NCBI GenBank assembly: GCA_029582165.1
Contig: CM055874.1
Coordinates: forward strand, 48,645,269 to 48,709,268
DNA length: 64,000 nt
Reading direction: 5' to 3'
Source: Portulaca oleracea
Lineage: Eukaryota > Streptophyta > Magnoliopsida > Caryophyllales > Portulacaceae
A program made the translations under genes and the position numbers. Shown one piece after another: positions 1 through 11,963 of the stretch. Numbering within the stretch: position 1 is the first letter of the stretch; each line of letters starts with the position of its first letter. A model generated the notes under the pieces. The model was not told the origin of the DNA, did not search any database, and saw nothing but the letters and a program-made list of their open reading frames with translations.

Positions 1-26
1 CGTCCCAAAATTGGAAGGGCAACAAT

Positions 27-1037
27 GTGGGAAGAAGGACCACCAATGCTCCCAAGATGGGCGAGGCAAGCTTTGTGCAGAATGTGAATCGTGGTCTGCC
101 TCCGAAGACGACCTACTTCCAATACGATTCGTATACCCCACTTGATATGACTTATGCTGAAGCTTTAGACCGATTGCTAAAATCAAACAAGATCCAGTTG
201 CCAGTACCAAGACCTGAACCTGAGACTAAGGGACCGGGATGGAACAACAATGCTTACTGCAAGTACCACCGGACCAGAGGTCATGACACTGAGCAATGTT
301 GGACGCTTAAGAATCAGATTGAAAAGATGATCCGTTCTGGGGCATTGCCAATGCCCAAAGCTGCAAATAAACACAACAACGAAAGCAATCATCTCCCGAA
401 TCATGCCATTTTTGTGGGGGAGGACACTTTTGATCCGTCCGAATGTATCACCAACGAAGGAGCACCTGCACTCCTTCCTGAAGATTTGATAGACTTTACT
501 GTTAACGGTATTTGGGTTAGTGATGAAGAGGACGTGTACAAAGAGGATCCTAATGATGATTTTCGGTCCGATAAAGAAGAAGGAATTCCACCTAGTGTTG
601 CATTATTAACTAGGTCGGGAAGACATAATCAGGCAAGGGTTGAGCCTGTGGTTCCTTCATCAAATACAAATCCTACGAGAACAGAAGCGCCTGCTACTCC
701 TGAAGATGTTGTTCTTACAAAAATGAAGAAGACTGTGGCGAATGTGTCAATTTGGCAATTGATATGTGCTTCTAAGCCGCATAGAGAGCTTATACTGGGG
801 GCTCTCCAGAATGCCATCATTCCTACCTCTACTACTCCAGAAGCCTTGGTCTCACATGTCGCTGCTAGCCCGGGTGCCATTACCTTTAGTGATGAGGATC
901 TACCTGTCTCTGGAACAAATCATAACAAAGCCTTGTACTTAACTGCACTTTGCTCTAATAAAGTGATTCCATTAATTTTGGTGGATAATGGTTCTACTGT
1001 GTGTCCTTGGAAAACTACTGCCAAGTTAGGGGTCTAA
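27..1037 (+). pseudogene. gag-pro: gag C-terminus and start of protease (Tat-lineage gypsy)
   Basis: The frame encodes the end of the capsid/nucleocapsid protein and runs into an aspartic protease. Residues 78-91 hold a CX2HX4HX4C zinc-knuckle-like motif (C78, H81, H86, C91), the variant usual in Tat gag in place of CCHC. A Glu/Asp-rich linker follows. Near residue 317 the protease active-site segment reads V-D-N-G-S after a hydrophobic stretch. A TAA stop at 1035-1037 cuts the protease about 20 residues after the active site, but the same frame continues beyond it. The true gag start lies upstream, so the first methionine here is arbitrary. Confidence 0.8.
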
Positions 1038-1061
1038 AAGAGTCAACTGGCTCAAGATGCT

Positions 1062-1958
1062 GTGTTACTTCGGGCATATGATAATACCCCTCGGAAATCA
1101 TTAGGAACGGTGACGTTACCTATCACCTTTGACCACATTGCTCAGAATGTGGAATTCATGGTTTTGGATATTCCTGCTGCTTTTAACTTACTGTTGGGAC
1201 GCCCATGGTTACACAACTGTAACGCCATGGCTTCAACACTACATCAGAAGGTGAAGATGGTCATACACAATCAAGTGGTCACCCTTTTAGGAGGGGCAAT
1301 CTCTGGGACTTTCGAACCCAAACAACCAGTATTGGAAGTAGAGCACACCTCTACTGATGTGGAACTTCACAACTTTGAGATGATCGCTGTTATACAAGAC
1401 GAAGCACCCTTTGACTTCGCTCCTTACTCCAACCTGAAAATCCATGCTATTATGAGAAGACAAGGTTATTTCCCGGGGATACCTTTAGGAAAGAGGCCAG
1501 ACAGAGTTGCGCCGCAGTTTTCTACCTCTACTTACTCCTGTCGCTTTGGTTTGGGGTATAAACTAACTAATCAAGAGGTTCATCTTGCCAAGATTGCGTT
1601 AGCTCGTCAAAGAAACCAGTTCGATTCTCCTACACTGATGGAGACTAAGCCATATCCATTAACCCTGAATGGGCAGTTCATAAGGCAGGGTGATGATTTC
1701 CCTTGGTATGGGTTCCCAGAACCTCAGTATATTAATAGTATTCGTCTCCCCGAATTAGAAGTTTTTAACGACTGCGATGTTTCACCGAAGAAAGTTGTCA
1801 AGCCTAAGACAAATGAGAAGTCGCCTCTTGAGTGGACTCATCTTTCTGGAGGAAGTATGTTCGGTCTATTATTCGGTCAGGAAGTGTTAAAGAGGAAAAA
1901 TGGGTGGACCCGTTGGTTGTTGTGTTGTCCAACTCTAAATTTGACCCAAGCACCATGA
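1062..1958 (+). pseudogene. protease C-terminal half and G-patch-like linker
   Basis: This is in the same frame as the preceding gag-protease segment, separated by one stop codon. Residues about 45-51 read L-L-L-G-R-P-W, the conserved motif near the C-terminus of plant gypsy proteases (L-G-R-P-W-L). Further on, G-I-P-L-G-K-R and R-F-G-L-G-Y-K form a G-patch-like stretch often found between protease and RT in Tat elements; its function there is unknown. The frame ends at a TGA at 1956-1958, probably secondary decay. Confidence 0.7.
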
Positions 1959-2023
1959 TCTCTGCTGATGGACATTGCCACAAAGTGACCTAGGTCGATG
2001 CTATTAACAATAAATGTACCTTA

Positions 2024-2395
2024 ATGTTAGGAGAACCTTGTAAGGTCCAGTCTGAGTCGAGCACTAGTGAGTCTGTAATCGAGTTTGAGTCAGCTGGGAT
2101 TAGCCCCAAGTCTGATAAGTTTGTATCCGTTTCTGCATTCAATGAAGTGAACGTTTCTGAGTATCTCTGTTCTTCTTCCCTTCTCCCTAATTATTGTGCT
2201 AATAACTATGAATTTGATGTTGAACCTTTAAAAGACTTTAATGAATTAACACAAGCCATGAATGACCACGAGAATCACATGGCACTTGTCGAAGAAACCA
2301 TCGCCATCAATGTGGGGATGCTTGAAACTCCCAGGGAACTGAAAATTGGCAAATCATTAACCCTGGAAGAGCAACAGGAGTTCACTCGCTTTTAA
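2024..2395 (+). pseudogene. pol linker between protease and RT (broken frame)
   Basis: An acidic segment ends in a charged motif directly before the RT region. Its frame differs from both neighbours, and it ends in a TAA at 2393-2395 where the RT frame takes over. Position and order identify it as the protease-RT linker. No catalytic residue is recognised. Confidence 0.5.
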
Positions 2396-4947
2396 GGGAG
2401 TTCGTAGATGTCTTCGCTTGGTCTTACGAAGACATGCCCGGAATCGACAGGGAGATCGCTGAACATGCTATTCCGCTCTACCCGGATGGTAAGCCAGTAC
2501 AACAACAACCTCGCAGAATTAAGATTGAGTGGTCGGAAAAAATTCACAATGAGATTAAGAAGCAGTTGGAAGCCAGGTTCATCAGGGCAGTAGAATTCCC
2601 GGAGTGGGTAGCTAACATTGTGCCTGTGCCGAAGAAATATGGAAAGGTTCAGATGTGTGTTGATTTTCGAGATCTGAACAAAGCTAGCCCAAAGGATTGC
2701 TTTCCTTTGCCACATATTGATGTTTTGGTTGATCACACATGCGGACACGAGCTGTTATCATTCATGGATGGGTATGCTGGTTACAACCAGATCAAAATGG
2801 TTGAAGAAGATATGGAGAAAACATCATTCATCACTCTGTGTGGAACTTTCTGTTACACTATCATGCCTTTCGGTCTAAAGAACGCTGGTGCTACTTATCA
2901 ACGTACCGCCACTACCCTGCTGCATGACATGATCCACGTAGAAGTTGATGTATATGTGGACGATATGATTGTCAACTCGAAAAGGCGTGAGGATCACATT
3001 CCAAATTTCCGCAAGTTCTTCCTTAGGCTCCGCAAGTACAACATGAGGTTAAATCCACAGAAATGTGCATTTCGAGTGACTTCTGGAAAGTTGCTGGGTT
3101 ATATCGTCAATCAACGCGGGATAGAGGTTGACCCATCCAAGATTAAAGCAATTCAAGACATGCCTCCGCCTCGGACAGAAAAGGAGATTCGTGGTTTCCT
3201 AGGGCGAGTGCAATATTTGAGCAGATTCATCTCCAAGCTCACAATGGCTTGTGAACCATTACTCAACAAGCTGAAGAAGGGAGCAACGACCGACTGGAAT
3301 GACCAGTGTCAGGCAGCATTTGAGAAGGTTAAAGCCGACTTAACAAATCCACCAGTACTAGTCCTGCCTATCTCCGGGAACCCATTGTTGCTTTACCTCA
3401 CCATCAGTACAAGCGCTATGGGCGCTATGCTAGCACAAGAAAGCGATGGTCTTGAACGAGCTATCTATTACATCAGCAAGAAGTTTCTGGGGTGTGAGTC
3501 TCGCTCTTCGGAGATTGAGAAGATAGCCTTGGCATTAGTATGGTCTACAAAGAAGCTTCGCCACTATATGCTCTCACACATTGTATATGTGATCGCAGCA
3601 TGTAATCCGGTCAAGTACATCATGGAACAACCTACCATCAACAGCAGAATTGCTCGATGGGTGGTTATGCTGTCCGAGTTCGATCTGCACTTTCGACCAC
3701 AGAAGTCTGTAAAGGGGCATGCAGTTTCCGATTTTCTGGCTGAGTTTCCTACAAGAAGCCCTAACACTAGGGGCTTGGAGTTCAGTGATGAACAAATATT
3801 TCAAGTTAAAGAGGAAACCTGGAAGCTATACTTTGATGGTGCTGCTAATCAGATGGGATATGGGGCCAAAGCTCTGTTAGTTTCTCCCGAAGACATACAC
3901 TTTCCTTTGACGGTCAAACTTGACTTTGAAGCTACAAATAATATTGCTGAGTATGAAGCTTGCATTTTAGGCTTGCATGTGGCCCTGGAGATAGGAATCA
4001 AAAGGCTACGAGTGTTTGGGGACTCCAATCTAATCATCAATCAAGCTACTAGTGTATGGAAGGTGAAGAGCGAATCCTTGGCACTTTACCAGCAACATTT
4101 GTCCAAGTTAGCTGAGAAGTTCAACCATATTGAGTTCAAGTATCTACCACGAGGTTACAATGAGCTAGTTGATGCGCTAGCCAAGCTTTCATCCATGGTA
4201 GCTATGCCAGAAAAGGATCAAGCCCTAGTAGTGACAGTAGAGAGGAGAGATTGTCCTACCCATCAACAGCTAATGATCGGTTTGGTCAGTACTGATGCAT
4301 GGTTCTTTGATATTTATGCATTTCTGAAAGATGGTTCATACCCACCGAATGCAGAGCGTCGAGCCAGGAGGACTATCCGGTTAGTGGCCTCTCAATATTG
4401 CATTATTCAGGATCGTCTGTACAAGAAGACTGCTACGGGGATAAACCTTCTATGTGTTGATAAGGAGGAGGCAGAAGAATTAATGAAATCCACTCATGGA
4501 GGAGAGTGTGGACCGCATATGAACAGTAGAATGTTGGTTAAGAAGATCCAGAGAGCAGGGTATTTCTGGTCGACTATGGAGTCCGATTGTCTCCAATTTG
4601 TGAGGAAATGTCAGAAATGTCAAGAGTATGCTGATCTCAGGCATCAACCGTCCTCTTATTTGACCACTTTGGCGTCACCTTGGCCATTTTCAGTATGGGG
4701 AATCGACATTATAGGGAAGGTGTCACCCCAAGGCACAGGAGGACATGAATACGTGTTGGTAGCTGTGGAGTATTTTACTAAATGGGTAGAAGCTGCCTCA
4801 TACTCAAAAATCACTTCGAAGCATGTGGCCAAGTTCATGCTGAGGAACTTCATTTGTAGATACGGGGTGCCACATGAGGTGATCAGTGATAACGGGAGCC
4901 ATTTTATGGGCGAGTTTGCAGCCCTTTTGGCCAAGTACCAAGTCTGA
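2392..4947 (+). pseudogene. pol: reverse transcriptase, RNase H, archaeal-type RNase H and integrase core
   Basis: This is the longest surviving part of pol. The RT contains F-R-D-L-N-K-A-S-P-K-D, then M-P-F-G-L-K-N-A-G-A-T-Y-Q-R and the catalytic Y-V-D-D (residues 174-177 counted from the methionine at 2434). RNase H follows, with the Y-I-S-K-K-F and S-E-I-E-K motifs. A second RNase H has Y-F-D-G-A, E-Y-E-A-C and G-D-S-N-L, giving the D-E-D residues of the archaeal type. The integrase has an HHCC zinc finger ending in C-Q-K-C, then the first two catalytic aspartates in W-G-I-D-I-I and I-S-D-N-G-S. A frameshift or deletion just after the second aspartate ends the frame at 4947, before the catalytic glutamate. 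Confidence 0.9.
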
Positions 4948-5528
4948 CATCACCATGCTTCCCAATAGAGCGGTGGAGGCTGTAAACAAAACTCTAGTGA
5001 AAATCATCAAGAAGATGGTCATCACTTATAAAGATTGGCCCGAGAAGCTTCCTTTTGCACTATGGGGATATCGAACGTCAATTCGGACTGCAATTGGAAC
5101 TACGTCGTACTCTCTGGTGTACGGGATGGAAGCAGTCTTGCCAGTAGAACTTGTGGTTCCTTCTTTAAGGATCATTGCTTAAGGTAAAATCCCTGAGGCC
5201 GAATGGGCCCGAGCTAGGTATGAGGAGTTCGTTTTGTTAGATGAAAGATGACTCCGTGCTTTACATAACATCCAGCTTTATCAAAGTCAGATTTCCCGGG
5301 CATTCAATAAAAAAAGTCAAAGATCGGGATTTAGTAGAAGGAGATCTAGTGTTGCAAGAAATGAGAGCAGCACATCAGGATCCTCGAGGTAAGTTTGCCC
5401 CAAACTGGAAGGGTCCCTACATTGTCATTTCTATCACTCCAGGAGGCGCCGCTCGATTAGCCACGCCCGAGGGAGAGGAGCTCGCGCAGCCTGTGAACTT
5501 GGATCAGTTGAAAAGATATTATGTTTAA
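4943..5528 (+). pseudogene. integrase C-terminus (frameshifted)
   Basis: The first part (to 5182) carries N-R-A-V-E-A-V-N-K, which matches the segment around the third catalytic residue (E) of gypsy integrases, then W-P-E-K-L-P-F-A-L-W-G-Y-R. The usual residues linking it to the second aspartate are missing, so a short deletion is inferred. A stop at 5180-5182 separates a last piece (5241-5528) with G-D-L-V-L and N-W-K-G-P-Y-I-V, the conserved integrase tail. That piece ends in L-K-R-Y-Y-V followed by TAA, as in many chromodomain-less Tat elements. Confidence 0.75.
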
Positions 5529-5606
5529 GCCTCTAAGGGTTGGTATCCTTAGCTACTTAGACATGCACTATCTAATAAAAGCAAGCAACCGAACTGCCAA
5601 CAGGCC

Positions 5607-6083
5607 ACTAAAACCGTTTTCGAACGGTTTGACGTGTTGGAGGTTCGTGTACTGAGTGTTTCCCACTCACTTTGCGTATGTTTTGAAATGTTTTTTTTAG
5701 GCGGTCCGAGCTCCCAAAGTAAAGACAAGGAGAAGCAGAGGTAGAACTTCCACGTGCAGGGTAGTCTTAAAGGGCGAATTTGGCCGACCTCGGTGGTCTT
5801 CATGGTTCCAAAGATTAGTTTGCATTGGAGAAAGTTTAATATATATATATATATATTTCTTTGATGGGTGTATAAAATGTAATATCTATGGTTTTGGTGA
5901 TTATTTATGTATGGGTTTAAGTGTAGTATTCACTTGGTGGTTTATGTATATGTTGGTGGTTGGTTTGCCTTGTCCCGAGTGGGGACGACGGTAATACCTC
6001 AACCCTGGTGTTCCACTACGCTAATCACAGGTTTAATTGATGGTTTAGGTTAATCTTGTGGTTAAGGGTTTTGGGGTGTTACA
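5607..6083 (+). repeat. LTR copy A, only the 3' 477 bp
   Basis: This matches the last 476 bp of the full LTR at 11472-11947, ending in the same GTGTTACA. The homology starts at CACTAAAACC (5607); about 3035 bp of LTR are missing on the left. The junction abuts the end of the Tat integrase region and lies a few bases from a short hairpin. Confidence 0.9.
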
Positions 6084-6087
6084 GTTG

Positions 6088-6099
6088 TGGTATCAGAGC
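6088..6099 (+). other. primer-binding site, tRNA-iMet type (unit 1)
   Basis: TGGTATCAGAGC, complementary to the 3' end of plant initiator tRNA-Met, sits four bases after the LTR end. It primes minus-strand synthesis and fixes the sense orientation. Confidence 0.9.
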
Positions 6100-8040
6100 G
6101 GAGTTATAAGAAGAGTTTGGAGAATTAGCATTTCATAGGAAGCATGACATGAATGTATGAAGTTTGGGTATAAATGTGTGGTATATGTGTCTCTTATGGT
6201 TTGAGATTGGGAATATGTGAAATTTGTTGGGATGGATGTTGAGCATGAAGCTCCAAATGAGTATATGAAGTGTACATGTTTTCTTGTAGGAATGAAGTTA
6301 TGTAAAAATCATGGGATAGTCCGATTTATAGGGGAAGTGCTGCCGAAATTTCTCCAGAATTTATAGAGCTTTAGTAGGAGAAAAAAAAAGGGGGTTGGTA
6401 TCTGTCTGGGATGGAAAGCAAAGGATTATACTAATAATTGTTCCATGCTTTAAGTGCGGCCAAGTTAATTCTTGGAATGAAGGAATTGAGTCGAACTCTA
6501 GTAACTTGCAAGGGGAGAGGAAGCACGCGTAGTGGTCTTTAAAGTAGAAACTTGGGTCCAACGAGTAGTATACGTATCGTTTGAGCCGTTTTAGTATCAG
6601 AAGTAGGTACCTATATATATATATGATTCCCCGATCCTTGAACCAGCACATGATAGTGTTTTCGAGAGTTAAGAGCGGCTACTAAACCCCAGATGACCAG
6701 AAGAATACGTAACCGGGTAGTTGGCCACGTTGCCTTGACCTAGCTTGGGATGCGATATTCCGAGATATCAAGAGAACATACCAATTTCGATAACGCAGAT
6801 TTGGATGTAATTCTATAGGAATTCACGTGAAGTGATAAAGGGAAGAAGTACGGTATACTTATCTTAATTGTTCAAATAGTTTGAAGAGTCTAATAACAAT
6901 GGTCAATAAGGTGAACAAGGGTTCTTATGAACGTCGTACCCATGATAGAGGCCTTAACGCGAATACAAGGATTTTGACATTGGTTGTGGAAATACTGATA
7001 GTCACTTCTAATTCTATATAAGGAACAACGTTAGGGGAGGAATAAAAAGGGAAGCAATAGAATTATGATGAAATTAGGAGATTAATATGGACTAGAGATT
7101 TATGACTAAGAACGAGACTAGGGGGGGAGCTGGACTGGAGGGATAAACTTATTACGTATATGGGTTTCCTAGAGGCATCTAACGAGATTGTGAGGTTTAG
7201 AAGTTTTAACCCCTTTTACACGTATACATGTATCAAAATCCACCTAGCCTTTTCTTTTAACGAGCAACCATTGTAAGCTTCAACCCTCCTCTGTATGGCT
7301 AATATACCTTGAGTTCATTGTTGAACCAAGTCTTATCTCACACTCATATTGTGCATCCTCCTATTAAAATTCATCTTTACCCTTGTAAGACTGCATTCAG
7401 CTTTGTCAATTCTAATCATTACTTATTCTCAAGAATTCCTAGGAGAGTTTATCATTTTTATCGATCAACCATTTTGGCTCATGAGTGTTATGTTTACTTC
7501 TATTTGACACTGTTTCCTTTCTCAATTTCCTTCTGGCAAGTGCCTTTCTTTTATCAGTTATCCACTCATTTACCTAGTGATGATGAACTACATCTATATT
7601 ACCATGCTATCTATTTGGTCAGGTTTTCTCTTTTCCAAAGTAATTATTATTTTCCCAGTAAGCATCTACAGTTTATATCCAAGTTTTAGCTTAAATAAAA
7701 TTTACTATTCGATCAATATCAATAACTTACGTTTCATACACCCCAAGCGACTATTGCCAACCATTCATTCATCCCCAATATTGATGTTCCTAATTCAAGA
7801 ATCTTGACATACTTACCCAAATCCTTTCTCTCTGGAACTTGAAGGCTCTCCTTCCTTTATATGACGCTAAAAACTCCACAATACTTCTAAAAATTCACAG
7901 ATTTGATTATCAAAAACTTACCCAAGATCTTTTTCTTCATATCAAGTTCATTTCAGTGTCACATATGGTTTTCCTTCTTCATGGAATCCTTATAATTATT
8001 ATCCCTATCATTTATATTATCCCTTGTTAGCTACCCGCAT

Positions 8041-8395
8041 GAGAAGGTAGACCTTACGTTGGACATCTTAATGTTGGGTATAGATTGGTTAAGCCTAACT
8101 CAAGCTCAGATTAGATGTGGAGAAGGAATAATCATTCTTAGGAATGCCTCGGGAGTAGAGTTTTGTTTTATTGGGGACCTAAGAATAAATCAGTGTCCTA
8201 TCCTAACCTACGTAAAGGCTCGGAAGCTGCTAGATCACGGGTGCAAGGGTTACCGGTGTTCAATTAGTAAAGATCCTAAGAATCCACTCAAGATAGAACA
8301 GATTCCAGTAGTGCGGGAATTCCCATATGTTTTCCCGAGGAAGTTACAAAGTTACCCCGAGGAGGGAGATCGACTTCGTTCACGATTACTCCAAC
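8041..8395 (+). pseudogene. protease end and RT start scrap, unit 1
   Basis: The frame reads L-D-I-L-M-L-G-I-D-W-L-S, matching the conserved protease tail of chromovirus-type gypsy elements (D-V-I-L-G-M-D-W-L). It then has L-D-H-G-C-K-G-Y and I-P-V-V-R-E-F-P-Y-V-F-P, the usual linker into RT. It stops before any RT catalytic motif and runs straight into the sequence before the LTR, so an internal deletion removed the rest of pol. It is a remnant, not a working gene. Confidence 0.8.
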
Positions 8396-8423
8396 AGCAA
8401 GTTTCGGGGACGAAACTTCTTTT

Positions 8424-8436
8424 TAGGGGGGGAGGG
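8424..8436 (+). other. polypurine tract, unit 1
   Basis: AGGGGGGGAGGG directly precedes the LTR start TGTAACGACC. The preceding GGGGACGAAACTTCTTTTT is the stretch usually seen before the 3' LTR of plant chromovirus-type gypsy elements. Confidence 0.85.
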
Positions 8437-11400
8437 TGTAACGACCCGCCCTAAACCCGTATTAATTAAGGCCTTAATCCCATTGATTAACGAAATTACG
8501 TTGTTCAAAATTTTCTTTCTTTTACGTTAATATGGTTATTACTGTTATTATTATTTATTTTTTTATGCGTGACAGGTCTCGAGCAAGGCGATGGCTAAAT
8601 GGGTTGGATTTATGTTATCTTGGATTTAAAGTTATAAATATCATTATGAGTTTATGAATATTTTTACGATAAGTTATATAATTTATTTTATTATCCTCGA
8701 TTTTACGCTTTTAACCGAGGAAGGTTATATCAATTTTAATGTCCATTTCGATCACGATTTATGTCATCCAACCTTCCTAATTACATTTAATTGTTCAATT
8801 TATTTTATTAGTGTTATCCTACCAATTTATTTTATGTGGTTCAATACTAGTTAATTTTTACCCAATTTAATTCCAAGTAATTTTATTTAGGTTTACAACT
8901 AAACTACTTTATCAAGTTTTATATCTATTAATTTTATTTAGTCAATACCAATTATTTTATCTAGCTTAATTTTAATTACCTTTGTCTAGCCTAATTACCA
9001 ATTGGATAAGTTAATTAGTTTAACAGGGTTTTTTTTTTATAAAGGGGTTAAGTTAGAATGGGTTTATTCCAACTTCATTTCAGACACTCATTTTTATTTC
9101 AACTCAACTCAAGCCCTTCCCCCTCTTCCTCTCTCCCACTTCGGTCGAGCAGCAGGGGCCAGCCCACTGCTGGGTTTTTCCGGCACCGGCGAGGTGCTCA
9201 GCCGCCGTCCAAGGTGGCCGCCGCCACCACTCTTCCTCCCTCTTGTGTTTTCTCCAATTTTATCTTCAAGGATAACCTCTCAAAACCCCCAATTTCAATT
9301 TCTCTAAACCCTAATCTGAAAATCTATGTTTTATATATGTTTCCTTTGTAATTTCTATTTCTTTTACTCTCTTTTATCTTGAATTTCAAGTATGGCTTTG
9401 TTTTGGTTAAGTTAGGGTTTCAGTTCTAAATGTATGCATGTATATTTCTAAGTGTTTGTGAGGTTTTATGGTTGGATTCATGGTGAATGATGAATATATG
9501 TTGTTGCATGTGAGTTTCTTGAAAGAATTTGAGTATATAATGGCTGAGTTATGTTTTGAGATTATGAATTAAGTGTTCTTATGTTTAATTTGGGTGAATT
9601 AGTGAGGTTTTGATACAAAAGTTCAAGAATGTGTCCTTTATGTTGAGTTTATGTTTAATCCATGGATGCATGTGGTTTTTAGGGCCTTTGATGAATGGAT
9701 TTTCAAGGTTTATATTCTGAAAATATGAAGGATTAAAGTTTATATGGGATTTGATTGTGTTTTGATATGATTAAGGGTGAAAAACCAAGTTAAAAACTGG
9801 AATTTTCGGTAAATAAAAGTTCTGTTTCGATTCTGGAAATTTACAGAGGAATGAAAGTGGGATTTTAGGTCAGAGTTTACTCCATTTGATAGCTTAAAGT
9901 GTTAGCAAACCATAGGCTTTGGAATTTCGAGAATCCGACATGTGTAGCCCGAGATATGAGCGAAACCGTGAAGAGATGCAAAGTATATACGATTCTGAGT
10001 CAGTAACTTGAGGACTATTTTCCGTCTATTTAGAGATTTTATTGGTTCCAGTGGTAAACATAAACGTTTTAGATTGCCTTTTAAGCTTTCCGAAAATGTA
10101 TGGTTTGCGTTCGACGGATATCGGGAGTGCAAGATATAGGGTTGGAAGTGAAGCATGTCAGATGAGTTTCTGCCCAGAAAATGTTTTATAAATTTGAGAT
10201 TTAGTGATCCAATTCAAATCATGTAAGGGGTTCTAATTGTTTAGAGACTCTTTGGTCAATATTAGAATATTCAAGAGATGTTTTCTAAGTAGAAAATGCT
10301 ATCTTTTAAGGGTTAATGTCACTTATCAAAGTTATGTTATCTTAGTTGAGGTTGAAAGATTAAGTTACATAATGAAATAATCGACTTTAAGATTGGATTG
10401 TGGATTGCATCATTAGTATAAGAGCCCTTTGAAGTATAATGATCCGGGGACTTATTCCTTCTCTAATGCATAATTCCAATTCACCTTTCAAACACTTCCA
10501 AAATCCAAAAATCCATCGTTATAAAGTCTTCTTCGTCGCTTGACGATATATCAGAAAAATCAAGAACTCTCTAATTTCCATTCCAGCCTTTCATTCCAAA
10601 ATTCTCCATATTCCATCAATATGATCTCTTCAAATCATTCTCTAAGTTAAGCTATTCATCGTTTACTTCCAAGCCTTTATGAGTTTCGTATCAAAAGATC
10701 AAACCGAAAGTTTTAGTTTCCGAATTACAGCTTCTGTTTCTGTCCGGGCTGTTTTTCAAGTCCTTCCCTTCATTTTTGGACTTTGGTCCTGTTGACAAGG
10801 TTGTAGAACTTAATTTTCCCTATTCCGGGAAGTACTCATTTGTTTAATTCCGAGTTTTCTAGCCCGAGTTATGCTAAAAATCCTATTTCTTAAAGACCTG
10901 AAATTTTCTTTCTAAGTTATTACGTTCGTAGTTTCTATTTTACTTAACGTTTGAAACTCACTAAGAACCCTCTTTGGTTCTCAATTTCTACACTTCTTAT
11001 ATTAGTTCCCAAGTCACCCAAGCCGTCCCGAGCTCGAGGCACGCCACCAAGTTTTCCTACTACCCAAGGTACGCGAATTGTCCAACTTTTCGCTCCTTAT
11101 TATCATTTAATGTTTTCAGGGTTATTTTAAGTTGTGCTTAAATGTTTATGTTACGGTTTTAAAGGGTCCCATTTTATGTTTTCTTTGTGCTAGTTACTTA
11201 TAGGTGCTAGCTCTCTTTTTATGTATGATACTCCTGATCAGAGTGTCCGGACCTGGCCAGAGTCGACTGTTCAACAGTCACCCATTCCAAACTTCGATCG
11301 GTTTGAGCATACGCGTGTGTGAGATGCATTGCATCGATCGTAGGGGACCAAATTCTTATGTTTAGCATCTATCTTACCTTTCATACTTTATCTTTTATAT

Positions 11401-11947
11401 CGTCGAATTCAAGCTATTTTTGTTATGTTTGTTATCCCGTTCCCCGGTTTCTAAATGATTTTAAACGCCGGCACTAAAACCGTTTTCGAACGGTTTGACG
11501 TGTTGGAGGTTCGTGTACTGAGTGTTTCCCCACTCACTTTGCGTATGTTTTCAATGTTTTGTTTTTAGGCGGTCCGAGCTCCCAAAGTAAAGACAAGGAT
11601 AAGCAGAGGTAGAACTTCCACGTGCAGGGTAGTCTTAAAGGGCTGATTTGGCCAACCTCGGTGGTCTTCATGGTTCCAAAGATTAGTTTGCATTGGAGAA
11701 AGTTTAATATATGTATATATATTTCTTTGATGGGTGTATAAAATGTAATATCTATGGTTTTGGTGATTATTTATGTATGGGTTTAAGTGTAGTATTCACT
11801 TGGTGGTTTATGTATATGTTGGTGGTTGGTTTGCCTTGTCCCGAGTGGGGACGGCGGTACACTGAACCACAGTGTTCATTGCGCTTAATCACAGGTTTAA
11901 TTGATGGTTTAGGTTAATCTTGTGGTTAAGGGTTTTGGGGTGTTACA
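8437..11947 (+). repeat. LTR copy B, full length (3511 bp), shared by both units
   Basis: It begins TGTAAC and ends GTTACA, forming a terminal inverted repeat. A TATA box lies at 9038 and a GC-rich block at about 9120-9230, with a CT-rich stretch just upstream, as in a transcribed leader. It ends beside a primer-binding site and begins beside a polypurine tract, so it serves as 3' LTR of unit 1 and 5' LTR of unit 2. Confidence 0.9.
9038..9044 (+). promoter_or_regulatory. putative LTR TATA box, copy B
   Basis: TATAAAG follows a T-tract and precedes the CT-rich, then GC-rich stretch typical of the start of an LTR transcript. The same arrangement recurs at 14905. Confidence 0.5.
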
Positions 11948-11951
11948 GTTG

Positions 11952-11963
11952 TGGTATCAGAGC
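11952..11963 (+). other. primer-binding site, tRNA-iMet type (unit 2)
   Basis: TGGTATCAGAGC lies four bases after the LTR end at 11947, identical in sequence and spacing to unit 1. Confidence 0.9.

Larger units (their letters stand above)
1..5606 (+). mobile_element. Ty3/gypsy retrotransposon body, Tat lineage (decayed)
   Basis: Gag, protease, reverse transcriptase, RNase H, a second archaeal-type RNase H and integrase follow one another in sense orientation. A second RNase H domain between the first RNase H and the integrase is the known hallmark of the plant Tat (Ogre/Retand/TatI-III) lineage. The reading frame is broken by in-frame stops and frameshifts, so the copy cannot make a full polyprotein. 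The 5' LTR lies outside the window. The right limit is the abrupt junction at 5606/5607 with an unrelated LTR. Sequence from 17810 onward may be the continuation of this same element. Confidence 0.85.
6084..8436 (+). other. internal region, unit 1 (non-coding apart from a pol scrap)
   Basis: The 2353-bp stretch between LTRs has no recognisable gag, RT or integrase. A 126-codon frame at 7309-7689 is also open in unit 2 (13178-13558), but it resembles nothing I recognise and has low-complexity hydrophobic composition. Only the last ~400 bp encode a protease/RT-linker scrap. Confidence 0.75.

Noticed and set aside
2392..2748. Minus-strand frame opposite RT
   Set aside because: Shadow of the reverse transcriptase frame.
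6361..6651. Minus-strand 96-codon frame, also present near 12173-12517
   Set aside because: Antisense to the internal region of the non-autonomous gypsy, no domain, and its length changes between the two copies.
9001..9351. Plus-strand frames of about 100 codons in the long LTR, repeated near 14925
   Set aside because: They cover the TATA box and leader of the LTR, and frame identity differs between copies.
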